A stretch of DNA of 64,000 nt from Hymenobacter norwichensis DSM 15439 (GTDB taxonomy: Bacteria; Bacteroidota; Bacteroidia; Cytophagales; Hymenobacteraceae): NCBI RefSeq assembly GCF_000420705.1, contig NZ_ATVL01000006.1:1054267-1118266 (forward strand), read 5' to 3'. Both the position numbers and the translations under genes were made by a program. How positions within the stretch are numbered: position 1 is the stretch's first letter; each line of letters opens with the position of its first letter. Under the pieces are notes generated by a model that saw nothing but the letters and a program-made list of their open reading frames with translations, did no database searches and had not been told where the DNA came from. Shown piece after piece: positions 8,452-17,100 of this stretch.

Positions 8452-9342
8452 TTACTGGTACATTTTCCGGGCGTTGCTGCGGTATTCGGCTGGGGTACGG
8501 CCGGTTTCGCGCTTAAAGAAACGGCTGAAGTAGGAGGCATCGGCAAACCCGAGGCCGAAGGCAATTTCCTTGAGCGAATCAGACGTGTAAAACAGCAGGC
8601 GCCGGGCTTCCAGCACCAGCCGCTCATGAATGTGCTTGATGGCTGGCTTGCCGCTCTGCGCCTTCACTACCTCACTCAAATGCCCCGCCGACAGATGCAG
8701 CAGCTCCGCATACGCGCCCACCTCGTGCCGCTCCCGAAAACATTCCTCAATCTTGGCCCGGAAAGTTCGTAGCAGTAAGTGGTCGGCCGATGGTGCCTGG
8801 CTGGCATACTGCTCGGTATACAACCGGCTCAAGTAGGTGAGCAGCACCGTTAGGTGGGCACTCAGCATGGGGTGCTGCCATTCGCCAGGGCGAGCATACT
8901 CCGCCTCCAACTTGGCTAATTGCTCTTCCACAAAGGCCGCGTCGGCGGGGGTGAGCTGCAACTGGTGGCCGTTGTGCGGATTTTGGATGAGGGGCAGCGT
9001 ACGTAGGGCGGCATTTTGCTGCAAGGCCAAAAACTCTTCGGAAAACGTCAGGTGCGTACTCCACGAAGGAACGGCCTCTTCCTTGACCAGCATCTGGCGC
9101 GGCACCGTAAAATAAAGCGTGTTGTCTTGGCGCACGTACGGCGTGGCATCTACCCAGTGGCACCCAGGGCTGTGCCTGACAAACACCAGCAGATAATACG
9201 CCTTACGGTGCGGGAGCAGCATGTCAGCCTCGTAAGCCAGCTCGCCTTCTGAGCGGACAATGGTGAGTAGTTTGCTGCCGCTCGCCTCATCGGGCTGAAA
9301 CGGATGAACGGGTGCTAACTGCTGACCATGAAACATATTCAT
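8452..9342 (-). CDS. AraC-family transcriptional regulator
   Basis: A 296-residue regulator: an N-terminal cupin-type sensing domain (about 10-180) and two C-terminal helix-turn-helix motifs in about 195-290, with the family signature around IAFGLGFADASYFSRFFK and T-G-x-T-P-A-E-Y-R. The ligand is unknown. It precedes the SDR gene on the same strand. A perfect TAATTTTG box on the minus strand (9354 to 9347) ends only 4 nt before the ATG at 9342, suggesting a leaderless message, or use of the second ATG at 9336. Confidence 0.9.
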   Translation of the reverse strand: MNMFHGQQLAPVHPFQPDEASGSKLLTIVRSEGELAYEADMLLPHRKAYYLLVFVRHSPGCHWVDATPYVRQDNTLYFTVPRQMLVKEEAVPSWSTHLTFSEEFLALQQNAALRTLPLIQNPHNGHQLQLTPADAAFVEEQLAKLEAEYARPGEWQHPMLSAHLTVLLTYLSRLYTEQYASQAPSADHLLLRTFRAKIEECFRERHEVGAYAELLHLSAGHLSEVVKAQSGKPAIKHIHERLVLEARRLLFYTSDSLKEIAFGLGFADASYFSRFFKRETGRTPAEYRSNARKMYQ

Positions 9343-9346
9343 GGCG

Positions 9347-9354
9347 CAAAATTA
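9347..9354 (-). promoter_or_regulatory. candidate -7 promoter box TAATTTTG of the AraC gene
   Basis: Matches the Bacteroidota -7 consensus TAnnTTTG exactly. The gap to the ATG is CGCC only, so the predicted transcription start falls on or next to the start codon. Confidence 0.45.
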
Positions 9355-9447
9355 CGGCTTTTGCTTGCAGCAATGAGCGGTAGTAGTGTCGCTCACCAGG
9401 CAAGACGGTGCTGAGAGCAGGTTTGTCAAAACAGCACTAGAGCCAGG

Positions 9448-10248
9448 CTAGGCCGCCAGGAAAGTTTCCATAGCTCGTAAAGTATCTAGCGGAGCGCTTA
9501 GGTGCGGGCAGTGGCCAGTGGTGCTGAGCGTAACCAGCGTAGCGCGCGGAATTTCTTCCAGCAAAAAGTCGCCTACTTCTGAGGGCGCTGCAATGTCTTG
9601 CGAGCATTGAACCAGCAAGGTCGGCACTGGCACGCGAGCCATATCCGCGCGGCAATCCGAGAGGAAAGTAACGTGCGCAAACTGCTGCGCAACGCCCGAA
9701 TCGGCATTGCAGAAATGCTGCGCCAACTCTTTGGACAACAGCGCATCGTTTTCGGCCCCGAGCAGTAAATTGGCAAATAGGTTGGCCCAGCTGTCATGGT
9801 CGATTTTCATTAACCCTAGCAGTTGCTCTACGTCTTCCTTGCTGAAGCCGCCATAATAGTCGTCTTCATTGAGAAAGTAAGGCGAGGCGGCCAGGGCAAT
9901 CAAGCGGGTAAAGTGAACTGGGGCAGCAATAGTAGCCAGCATGGCAATGCTAGCGCCCACCGAATGACCCACCAATACCACGTCGCGCAGGTTTAGGGCC
10001 TGGCAGATGTCCACCACATCCTGTACGTAGCCGCCCAGCGAGGAGTACCGCTCGGGGGTGTAGGCACTCAGGTCGGAACCACCCGACCCTACATAATCGA
10101 AAAGCACCAGCCGATACCGCATAGCTAAGGCAGCCGTCATCCGGCTCCAAATGTGCTGACTGCAACCAAAGCCGTTGCAGAGCATCATCACCTGTTCGCC
10201 GCTACCAAAAACACGCACGTTGTTGCGCTCAAGCACGGCGCTAGGCAT
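9448..10248 (-). CDS. RsbQ/KAI2-like alpha/beta hydrolase
   Basis: A 266-residue cytoplasmic alpha/beta hydrolase. The ATG at 10248 was chosen because MPSAVLERNNVRVFGSG aligns with the N-terminus of Bacillus RsbQ from memory; the longer reading (10344) adds 32 unrelated residues. Triad: S96 in GHSVG, D218 in SQDIAAP, H246 in TGHCPH, almost the same numbering as RsbQ. The oxyanion region N-G-F-G-C and LFDYVGSGGSD also match. RsbQ activates the PAS-phosphatase RsbP in energy stress; KAI2 and D14 relatives bind butenolides. No RsbP-like gene is present here, so the role is open; hydrolysis of a small hydrophobic ligand is an inference. Confidence 0.88.
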   Translation of the reverse strand: MPSAVLERNNVRVFGSGEQVMMLCNGFGCSQHIWSRMTAALAMRYRLVLFDYVGSGGSDLSAYTPERYSSLGGYVQDVVDICQALNLRDVVLVGHSVGASIAMLATIAAPVHFTRLIALAASPYFLNEDDYYGGFSKEDVEQLLGLMKIDHDSWANLFANLLLGAENDALLSKELAQHFCNADSGVAQQFAHVTFLSDCRADMARVPVPTLLVQCSQDIAAPSEVGDFLLEEIPRATLVTLSTTGHCPHLSAPLDTLRAMETFLAA

Positions 10249-10789
10249 TGGATCAGTCACGAAGGTAGACAGGGGGAATAAGTTGGGGAATTGGTTAGCG
10301 GCTTTGTCAGAGCAACTGGCTAACGGAATGGTGAAAGAGGCCATAATAAGGAAGCGAATACGCTCCGATAACGTGAGGAAGCTAGGGCACTACAAAGATA
10401 AATAGAAGGTAGTTTTTATAGGTTTATTACCATAATCATGCAGAAAGTTCTAGTTGTAGTACAAATAATAGGGCAAAATAGCCTTCTGATGCCCATTGCA
10501 AACTGAGACATTATGCAAGTTTTATCACTACTGTTCTGCTTGTGCAGTGAATACAGAAGTGGCAGGCAATACCACCGAAACCAAACTGCTCCACTACGCC
10601 AAAACTGCATGCGTCCAGCGTTGATGGGGTATCGGGTGGGCCAATACGCCGCACAGCCAAGCAGATGTGGGCAGTGCAGCACCTTAGTTTTATAAAAGCT
10701 CCATACGCTTTGCATACAAGCCAACGGCAGGGCTGCGTTGTGTATCTTGCTAGCTGCAACCACCCACCTTCTGCACCCGGCAATCAGGT
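10249..10789. other. gene-free region between divergent genes
   Basis: About 540 bp. Short frames exist on both strands but show no domain, signal peptide or plausible composition. The stretch 10390-10530 is A/T-rich and probably holds promoters for the two divergent neighbours. I see no RNA gene or clear repeat. Confidence 0.5.
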
Positions 10790-11440
10790 ATGCCCGCCTT
10801 CTTTCGCCTACTCCTTACCCTTGCGCTTTTGCTGACTACGCGGCCAGTGGCAGAGGCGGCGGGGGTGGTGTTTCAGCAAATCAGCGCGGCCGAATACCAG
10901 CGCGAGCAGAAAGCGGCCCAGCCCGGCAAAACCACCACCACATTTCCGGTCTGGAAAAAGGGGCGCCAACTGACCATTCCCACCACCAAAGGCCCGCTGG
11001 TGCTCCAGGATATCCTAATTGGCGAATCCGAAGTGCAGCAGGGTCATTCCGAAGACGAATACACCCTCTATACCTACCGGGGCTACCTCACGCACTTCCA
11101 TCGACATGTAGTGGAAGTAGGCTACTACGAAACCGCTCAGTGGTGGCTGATTGCCGAAAACGGCCTCCGGCTTACGCTGTGGGGCAAACCCCATTACGCC
11201 CCCGACCAAAACAGTATTGCGGCTATTTGCGCCGGACTCGACTACAGCGGTGGGCAGCCCAACATAGTGCAGCTGTTCCAGATGAAAAGCGGCGTGCTGC
11301 AAAAGGTGTGGGAAATGCGGCCTACCACTTGGGAGCCCAAGGAAATATTTTGGACCTCGCCTACCAGCATGTACCTACGGCGCGAATCATACGGAGGCGC
11401 TACCACCAGCACTAGCTACTGGAAACTAACCATTACCTAA
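10790..11440 (+). CDS. exported hypothetical protein
   Basis: Not recognised. A 216-residue protein with a clear signal peptide (MPAFFRLLLTLALLLTTRPVAEA, cleavage near AEA/AG). The mature part is rich in aromatic beta strands (YTLYTYRGYLTHFHRHVVEVGYY; pieces given here in short form only) and ends in repeated Y/T/S strands (TTSTSYWKLTIT), suggesting a compact periplasmic beta-protein. The start at 10790 was preferred to an overlapping frame at 10738, which has no signal peptide. It converges on the VOC gene with only 19 bp between stops. Confidence 0.7.
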   Translation: MPAFFRLLLTLALLLTTRPVAEAAGVVFQQISAAEYQREQKAAQPGKTTTTFPVWKKGRQLTIPTTKGPLVLQDILIGESEVQQGHSEDEYTLYTYRGYLTHFHRHVVEVGYYETAQWWLIAENGLRLTLWGKPHYAPDQNSIAAICAGLDYSGGQPNIVQLFQMKSGVLQKVWEMRPTTWEPKEIFWTSPTSMYLRRESYGGATTSTSYWKLTIT

Positions 11441-11459
11441 CCCACTTGGCAGCGCCGAA

Positions 11460-11849
11460 CTACACCTCGTAAAACTCTAGTGGTAGCCCGTCGGGGTCGG
11501 CAATGAAGGTGAAGCGCCGGCCGGTCAGTTCATCCACCCGAATTGGCTCCGAGATTACGCCGTGTGTGGTCAGTTCGCGCACAGTAACGTCTAGGTCTGT
11601 TACGGCAAAGGCTAGGTGGCGGAGGCCGGCTGCTTCGGGGCGGCTGGCGCGGGGTGGGGGCGCCGGAAACGAGAACAACTCAATGATGTAGTGCCCTTGG
11701 AGCGCTAAATCCAACTTCCAGGAGGCACGCTCGGCCCGGTACACTTCCCGAATGATGTCTAAGCCTAGGACATCGGTATAAAACCGCTTGGATACAGCGT
11801 AATCCTGGCAGATAATGGCAATGTGGTGGACGTGGAGCAGTGGCAGCAT
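11460..11849 (-). CDS. gloA2: VOC-family glyoxalase-like protein (YaeR/GloA2 type)
   Basis: A 129-residue single vicinal-oxygen-chelate protein that matches E. coli YaeR (GloA2) closely from memory: HHIAII near 8-13, then YAVSKRFYTDVLG, the loop IELFSFPAPPPRASRPEA with conserved S-R-P-E, LRHLAF, and the C-terminal FIADPDGLPLEFYE. The metal ligands H8-9, E (IELF) and H (RHLAF), E (LEFYE) are in place. A glyoxalase-like or related isomerase activity is inferred from family. A CATCTTTG box ends 4 nt before the ATG, one base off the promoter consensus. Confidence 0.9.
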   Translation of the reverse strand: MLPLLHVHHIAIICQDYAVSKRFYTDVLGLDIIREVYRAERASWKLDLALQGHYIIELFSFPAPPPRASRPEAAGLRHLAFAVTDLDVTVRELTTHGVISEPIRVDELTGRRFTFIADPDGLPLEFYEV

Positions 11850-11904
11850 AAGGCAAAGATGAATAGTTACGGCGACATGCTAGGCGCCGCATGGGCCAAC
11901 TAGC

Positions 11905-12615
11905 TTACGCTATCCGTTTGCTGTCACTGGTGGCAATCCAGGTATCGTTCTGGCATACAGAGCACTTAGCTGCGCCAGCGGACAGCTCCTGTACATGGCC
12001 GCACTGCGCGCAGGCATGCAGGCCGGCTTTTTCAATCTGGTGCGGGGGCTGCATTAGGCCTTCCGGGTAGATGGGTAGGCCCGGTCGTACATCCTCATCT
12101 TCATAGAAAAATGCGCTGAAATTGCCCGAAGCTTCGATGTACACGCGGCGCACTTGCCCCAAATGCTCCACCTGCCGCTGCCGCAAATCCCCAAACATCT
12201 CTTTTTGAGTTAGGTTCTGCTTGGTGAAATTTGCCATGTTGATTTCGCCGTTCTCTATCAGTAGCACCGGTGCGCCTTCCAGCCAGTCGCTGAAGTGGGG
12301 GTACTTCTCGGTGAGGCGGTTGAAGAGCAGGTACAGCGCCGTTACCACTACAAACACGACTAATACGTGCAGAATAGGCACGTCGTCGTAGAACATGGCG
12401 TCGCCGGCGGCCGAGCCCAACGCCAGAATAATGCTAAGCTCGAAGATGGAAAGCTGCCGGACGCCCCGGCGCCCGGTTACGCGCAGAGCCCCCAGCACCA
12501 GTAGATAAGTAACGATGCAGCGAAACGCCACTTCCAGCAGAAAAAGAGGGGGCGCGTCTTCGGAAAGTAAAATGCGGTGCCAGTCGAAAGGGGTGATGGG
12601 GGTGGCCAAAAGCAT
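11905..12615 (-). CDS. DUF421 (YetF/YcaP-like) membrane protein with C-terminal zinc ribbon
   Basis: A 236-residue inner-membrane protein. The ATG at 12615 was chosen over an upstream TTG at 12633. Three hydrophobic helices lie at about 24-45, 58-72 and 80-99; then follow the two DUF421 beta-domains with the conserved G-A-P-V-L-L-I-E-N-G and L-T-Q-K-E-M segments. Unlike plain YetF, the tail adds a CxxC...CxxC zinc ribbon (C202, C205, C218, C221; ACAQCGH and KCSVCQN). The family function is unknown. It is on the same strand as the GNAT gene upstream (84 bp gap) and the VOC gene downstream (55 bp). Confidence 0.85.
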   Translation of the reverse strand: MLLATPITPFDWHRILLSEDAPPLFLLEVAFRCIVTYLLVLGALRVTGRRGVRQLSIFELSIILALGSAAGDAMFYDDVPILHVLVVFVVVTALYLLFNRLTEKYPHFSDWLEGAPVLLIENGEINMANFTKQNLTQKEMFGDLRQRQVEHLGQVRRVYIEASGNFSAFFYEDEDVRPGLPIYPEGLMQPPHQIEKAGLHACAQCGHVQELSAGAAKCSVCQNDTWIATSDSKRIA

Positions 12616-12699
12616 GAACAGGGTGGCTAACAAGTGGTAAGCGCCGTAGCACGTCAGTTGCTAACGCAAGAAGCCGCTATTCAGTTAGGCTAGTCTGCG

Positions 12700-13173
12700 C
12701 TACAACTCTACCAGTGGCAGCGTCATATGCTGGGTGGTGATGGTGAAACCCTGGGCCGCCCAGAATTGCGCCGCCGCCGGGTTGGCCACGGCCACTTGCA
12801 GCTCCAGATGGTCGGCGCCGCGGCTGGTTAGCCAGGTTTTGGCTGCGTGGAATAGGGCCCCCCCCACACCTTGGCGACGGTGTGTTTCTTCCACAAAGGT
12901 TTCGGCTATGTAGCCGCGGCGGTGTAGGCGCATCCCCTTGCTGCCAACCTGGTAGGTGGCTACCAGCAGGGCCGCCAGCCCATCAGGTTTCTCCGCCACA
13001 AATAGGCGGGTGTACGACTCATATAGCCGGTCGCGCAGCAGCCGTTTCAGCTCTACCTTGGCCGTCCGATGGAAACCGAACACTGGGTGGTACGCCTGGT
13101 GCATCTCCATCAGCTCACACCATAGGCGATACAGCTCGTCGAGGTCGTGAATTGTGGCTTCGCGAATGGTCAT
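12700..13173 (-). CDS. GNAT-family N-acetyltransferase
   Basis: A 157-residue GNAT-fold enzyme that transfers an acetyl group from acetyl-CoA to an unknown amine. Motif A is visible in VEETHRRQGVGGALFHAA (Q/RxxGxG/A type, residues about 92-109), motif B in ANPAAAQFWAAQGF (about 130-143). The N-terminus IREATIHDLDELYRLW is the usual first strand and helix. Cytoplasmic. No clue to substrate from neighbours. Confidence 0.88.
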   Translation of the reverse strand: MTIREATIHDLDELYRLWCELMEMHQAYHPVFGFHRTAKVELKRLLRDRLYESYTRLFVAEKPDGLAALLVATYQVGSKGMRLHRRGYIAETFVEETHRRQGVGGALFHAAKTWLTSRGADHLELQVAVANPAAAQFWAAQGFTITTQHMTLPLVEL

Positions 13174-13585
13174 ACAAAGGTGGAAAGGCAGCGGCTAGAG
13201 TCAGGCAAACAAGTGAAAGTAGAACCACAAAGGTTAGTTCGCAAATAGCTGGGCGCGAGTTAAGGCCGAAAGGGTACTCACATCTTCCATATAGCTAGGA
13301 GGTACCTGTCCGCTTTTTGCCGTTTTGCTGAGGTATCACACGCAGTGCAGGTGCTGCGAGACCAGCCTGTTGCTGGCCGAAGTTTCACTGCGGCATCTTG
13401 CGTGGCGGCACCAGCAAGCGCACGTGGCCCGCCCGATAGTTCTGTGGCCAGAGCCTGCACAAAAAGGGGGGTACTAGAGCCCAGGTTGTTTGCTGAGGGC
13501 ATTTTACTGTGCTTGCTCCACTTGCTAGCCTACCCATAAATAGGTGCCGCGTAGCAATTGGCAGTTGCCGCGCGGGACAGTTAGT
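13174..13585. other. gene-free region upstream of GNAT gene
   Basis: About 410 bp between the downstream end of the broken response regulator and the GNAT start. Frames on both strands (for example 13278-13502 and 13345-13539) have compositions without any fold or motif. No hairpin terminator for the two-component operon is obvious. It may be decayed coding sequence, but no homology is recognisable by eye. Confidence 0.45.
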
Positions 13586-14175
13586 TTACGTTAGCCAGCC
13601 TTGGCTGAAGGCCGTTTTCACCAATGCTGCCGTGTTTTTGGCCCTAGTTTTTTCCATAATGTTCTGGCGGTGCGTTTCCAAGGTGCGCGGGCTGGTAAAG
13701 AGCTTTCCGGCAATTTGGGCGGTGATCATTCCTTCAGCTACTAACCGCAAAACTTCCAGTTCGCGGGCTGAAAGACCGTTCGTGGGTTTAGTGGAAGATT
13801 CAGCTGGCGCGCTGGCTGGCGGCAACGGCGCGTACGGCCACCATCAACTCGTCGTGGCTGGCGCTTTTCAGCACGTAGCCCGAGGCCCCAGCTGCCATTA
13901 CTTGCCCGATGGCGCTCGTTGTCTACCATTGAGAGCACCAGAATCCGCACATCCGGAAACTCGGCGTGCAGCCGCTGGGTGGTGGCCAGTCCGTCGAGGC
14001 CCGGCATGTGCAGGTCAAGCAGCACCACGTCGCAGGGCGTGGTAGGCAACTGGGCTAGCAGTTGCTCCCCGTTTTCGGCCTTGTCTACCACTTGCAGCGC
14101 GGGCTCCTGCTGGAAAAGGGTGCGCAGGCCGTGGCGGAGCACAGCGTGGTCGTCAACGAGAAAAAGGCGAATCAT
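13586..14175 (-). pseudogene. NarL/LuxR-type response regulator broken by two frameshifts
   Basis: Reading the minus strand in three successive frames gives one complete regulator. Frame 1 (14175 to about 13912): receiver with D8-D9, phospho-acceptor D54 (LLDLHMPGLDG) and S82. Near 13911-13915 one extra base is needed to be skipped; frame 2 then gives GQVMAAGASGYVLKSASHDEL with the conserved K103, and closes at a TGA (13800-13802). A second one-base shift in about 13815-13850 leads to frame 3 (from 13825), which carries the LuxR helix-turn-helix (GLSARELEVLRLVAEGM and SPRTLETHRQNIMEK). The start overlaps the kinase stop (ATGA at 14172-14175). Either a true pseudogene or two assembly errors; both shifts go in the same direction. 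Confidence 0.85.
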
Positions 14176-17100
14176 GGGGTGGTGAAAGCAAGTAAGGGAA
14201 TCCGAATGCGTACATAGGCACCGCTCAGAGGAGCGGAGCCGATTTCCAATTCGCCCCCGAGTAGTGCCACCCGGTTGCGGATGCTACGCAATCCTAGCCC
14301 TGAGTTGGTTGCTGAAGTGTCTATGAAGCCTGGTCCGTTGTCTTCGGCCCGCAGTAGTACCCAGCCGGGCATGGTTTCCAGTTCCAGGCTAGCCTCCGTG
14401 GCCCCACGCGCGTGCTTCACAATGTTCTGGGCCAATTCCTGAGCTATGCGGTAGAGGGCCATTTGCAGTGTAGGTGGTAAGGGGGCCACGGCATCGTCGA
14501 ACACAACGTGGCTGCGCAGGCGTAGCTGTGGAGTACTCATTTTGCGGCTGATATCTTGCAGGGCTGCTGCCAAGCCAAATTCTTCCAGCACGGTAGGTAC
14601 CAACTCGTGCGACAGGACGCGGGCCTGGCGAATGGCCTCACTCAGCAGTTGGTCGGCTTCGCGGCGGGCTGCTACCACCGTGGGAGCGGTGCCTTGCAGC
14701 GGCACGTGCAATTGGTCGAGGCGCAGCTTAGTGGCGTACAGAATCTGGCCGATGCCGTTGTGCAGGCTTTCGGCCATGCGCTTGCGCTCGGTTTCCTGGG
14801 CAGCTTGTACCGCCTCAAACAAAGCCTGCTGCCGGGTAAGGCGTAGGCGTAGGTTGTCGGCTTCGAGGCGCTGCAACTCGCTGATGTCCAGGTTGACGCC
14901 CAGTACCCGCACCGGTTGGCCAGCTTCGTCGTGGTGTACCACACCTTTGATGCGCACAGTCTTAATCTGCTCGTTTACACGAAGTCGCAAGGTTTCCTCG
15001 AAGTGGGTGGTCCCTGCTGTTATGTGGGCCACTATCTGCTTGGCTTGGCGTTGGTCTTCAGCCCTGGCAAACTGGAGGTACACATCGGGTGTCACCAACT
15101 GGCCTTGCGGTAAGTTGAAAAGCTGGTACATGCCATCCGACCACACAAACTCCCGGCTAAGCAAATGGTAGTCCCAGCTACCCAGGCCCGCCACGGCTTC
15201 GGCTTGTTCCAGTAGTTGTAGGTTTCGGAACCGTTCTTCTTCGGCAGTTTTCCGAGCTGTAATATCCAGATTGATGGCCACCACGCCGTCGCCTAGCTTC
15301 ACAAACTGACAGGCAAACCAGCGTTGAAAGCCTTCATGCTCGTAGAAATACTCCATGCCTTGAGGCTCATCGGTGTGCAGGGCTTGCCGCATTAAGTTGA
15401 AGATGCCCACCTCCCGAATGCCGGGATATTCGGCGGCGTAGAGCTTGCCCACCAGGTCGGTTCGCCCGGTTTCGCGCTCTAGCTCTCTGTTAACCAAGCC
15501 CAGACGGAAATCCTGCACCTGCCCGGTTTCATCGCGCACGGCGTAAAGCACCGACATCGAAATGAGGCTGGTGTCGAACACCGATTGTAGCAGGTCACGG
15601 CTGGCTTGTAGGTCGCGGGTGCGCCGGGCTACGCGCTGTTCCAGCTTGGTGTTGAACTGGGCCAGTTGGGCTTCGCTGGCGCGCAGGGCTTCTTCGGCCT
15701 GCTTGCGCTCGGTGATATCGTAGCTCACTACCAGCACGGCCTCGGGCACGCCAGCGGAACTCAGCAGGGGCACCCCGCGCGAGATATAGGTATGGCCATG
15801 GGCCGCATGCTCCACCGAGAAGCCTTGCCCGGTTAGGGCCTGCCGGTAATGGGCCTCGTGTTGCGGGGCCACATCGGGCGGCATGACCTCGGCTACGGTG
15901 CGGCCTAGCAGGTCGGTGGGGGTAAGGCCAGCCGCTTCCAGGGCCTCGCCGCCGGCTAGCTGGTAGCGCAAGTCAGCCCCAACAACAAACGCCGCCGCGC
16001 CCGGCAGGTTGGTAATCAGGGCCCGAAGGCGTTGTTCGCTGAGTTGCAGTGCTATTTCCGCTTGTTTGCGGGCCGTGATGTCGTTGAATACAATGGCAAT
16101 CTGCCGGCTCTCGCTCCCGTCCACGCGTGAGGCACTGGCTTCGTACCACCGTTCGGTCCCGGCGTGGTAGTTTTCAAAACGTGCCGGCTCACCCGTATAC
16201 AGCACTTGTTTGTAGGTATCAAACCAATGGGCTTCGGTGCTGGGCGTCAGTTCGCTGATGAGTCTGCCCACGGCATGGGCCAGCCCGGTTTGTCGTTCAA
16301 ACGTGGGGTTGACTTCCAGAAACCGGTAATCCACGGCTTTGCCCTGCTCGTTTAGCAGCATTTCGATAAGGCAGAAGCCCTCATCAATCGACTCGAACAG
16401 GGTGCGGTATTTTGCTTCCGATACCCGCAAAGCTTCTTCGGCGCGGGCGCGTTCCAGCCGCGACCAAATGCGGGCAGTAAGCTCACGCAGCAACTCGATT
16501 TCGTCGGTGAGCCAAACCCGCGGACCTGCGTCAAGCAAGCTGAAATAGAAGCACCATTGGTTGTGGCGGATACAGGGTACGCCCACAAACGAGCCTACTC
16601 CTAGGGCCGCATATCGCGCCGCGTTTACCCGCTCGTCGTGCGCAGTATCACTTACAATGGCCAGCCCGCCGGCGCGGTGGAATTGTTGGAATTCAAGCGA
16701 GAAATAGTCTTGAATAGGGTATGAGCCTTGCATGGCGGGCAGCCCTGCCCGGTGCCACTCGTAACTGGTGTGGCCGGTTTGTCCCTCTGCGCTGATTTCA
16801 GAGAAAACAACGCGCGCGACGGCAAAATGCGCGCCTAACCGTGCACCAAGCTGGCGCATTGTCTCATCAATATTGGTTAGCTGCGCCAGATCTTGGCCAA
16901 CTTCAGCCAGCAAGGTAAGATTGGCTTCACGGCGTTTGCGCGCGGTAATATTTTCGAAGACAAACCCAATCAGACGGCTGCCCGCGCCCCCAACGCGCGA
17001 AACGCGGGTATGATACCAGCGGCCCGTGTCGGCGTTATACACTTCACTGGAAAAGGCTTCGCCCATGAGTACTGCTTGGCGGTAGAGCTCCCGCCACGTA

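Noticed and set aside
10738..11415. 225-codon frame on the plus strand overlapping the exported protein gene
   Set aside because: The alternative frame at 10790 has a signal peptide and ordinary composition, while this one is Arg/Pro/Gly-rich.
13278..13539. Short frames in the region before the GNAT gene
   Set aside because: Arg/Ala/Ser-rich translations, no start context, no similarity to a fold.
13800..13915. Programmed frameshift in the response regulator
   Set aside because: No slippery heptamer or pseudoknot seen near either shift, and two shifts in one gene would be exceptional.
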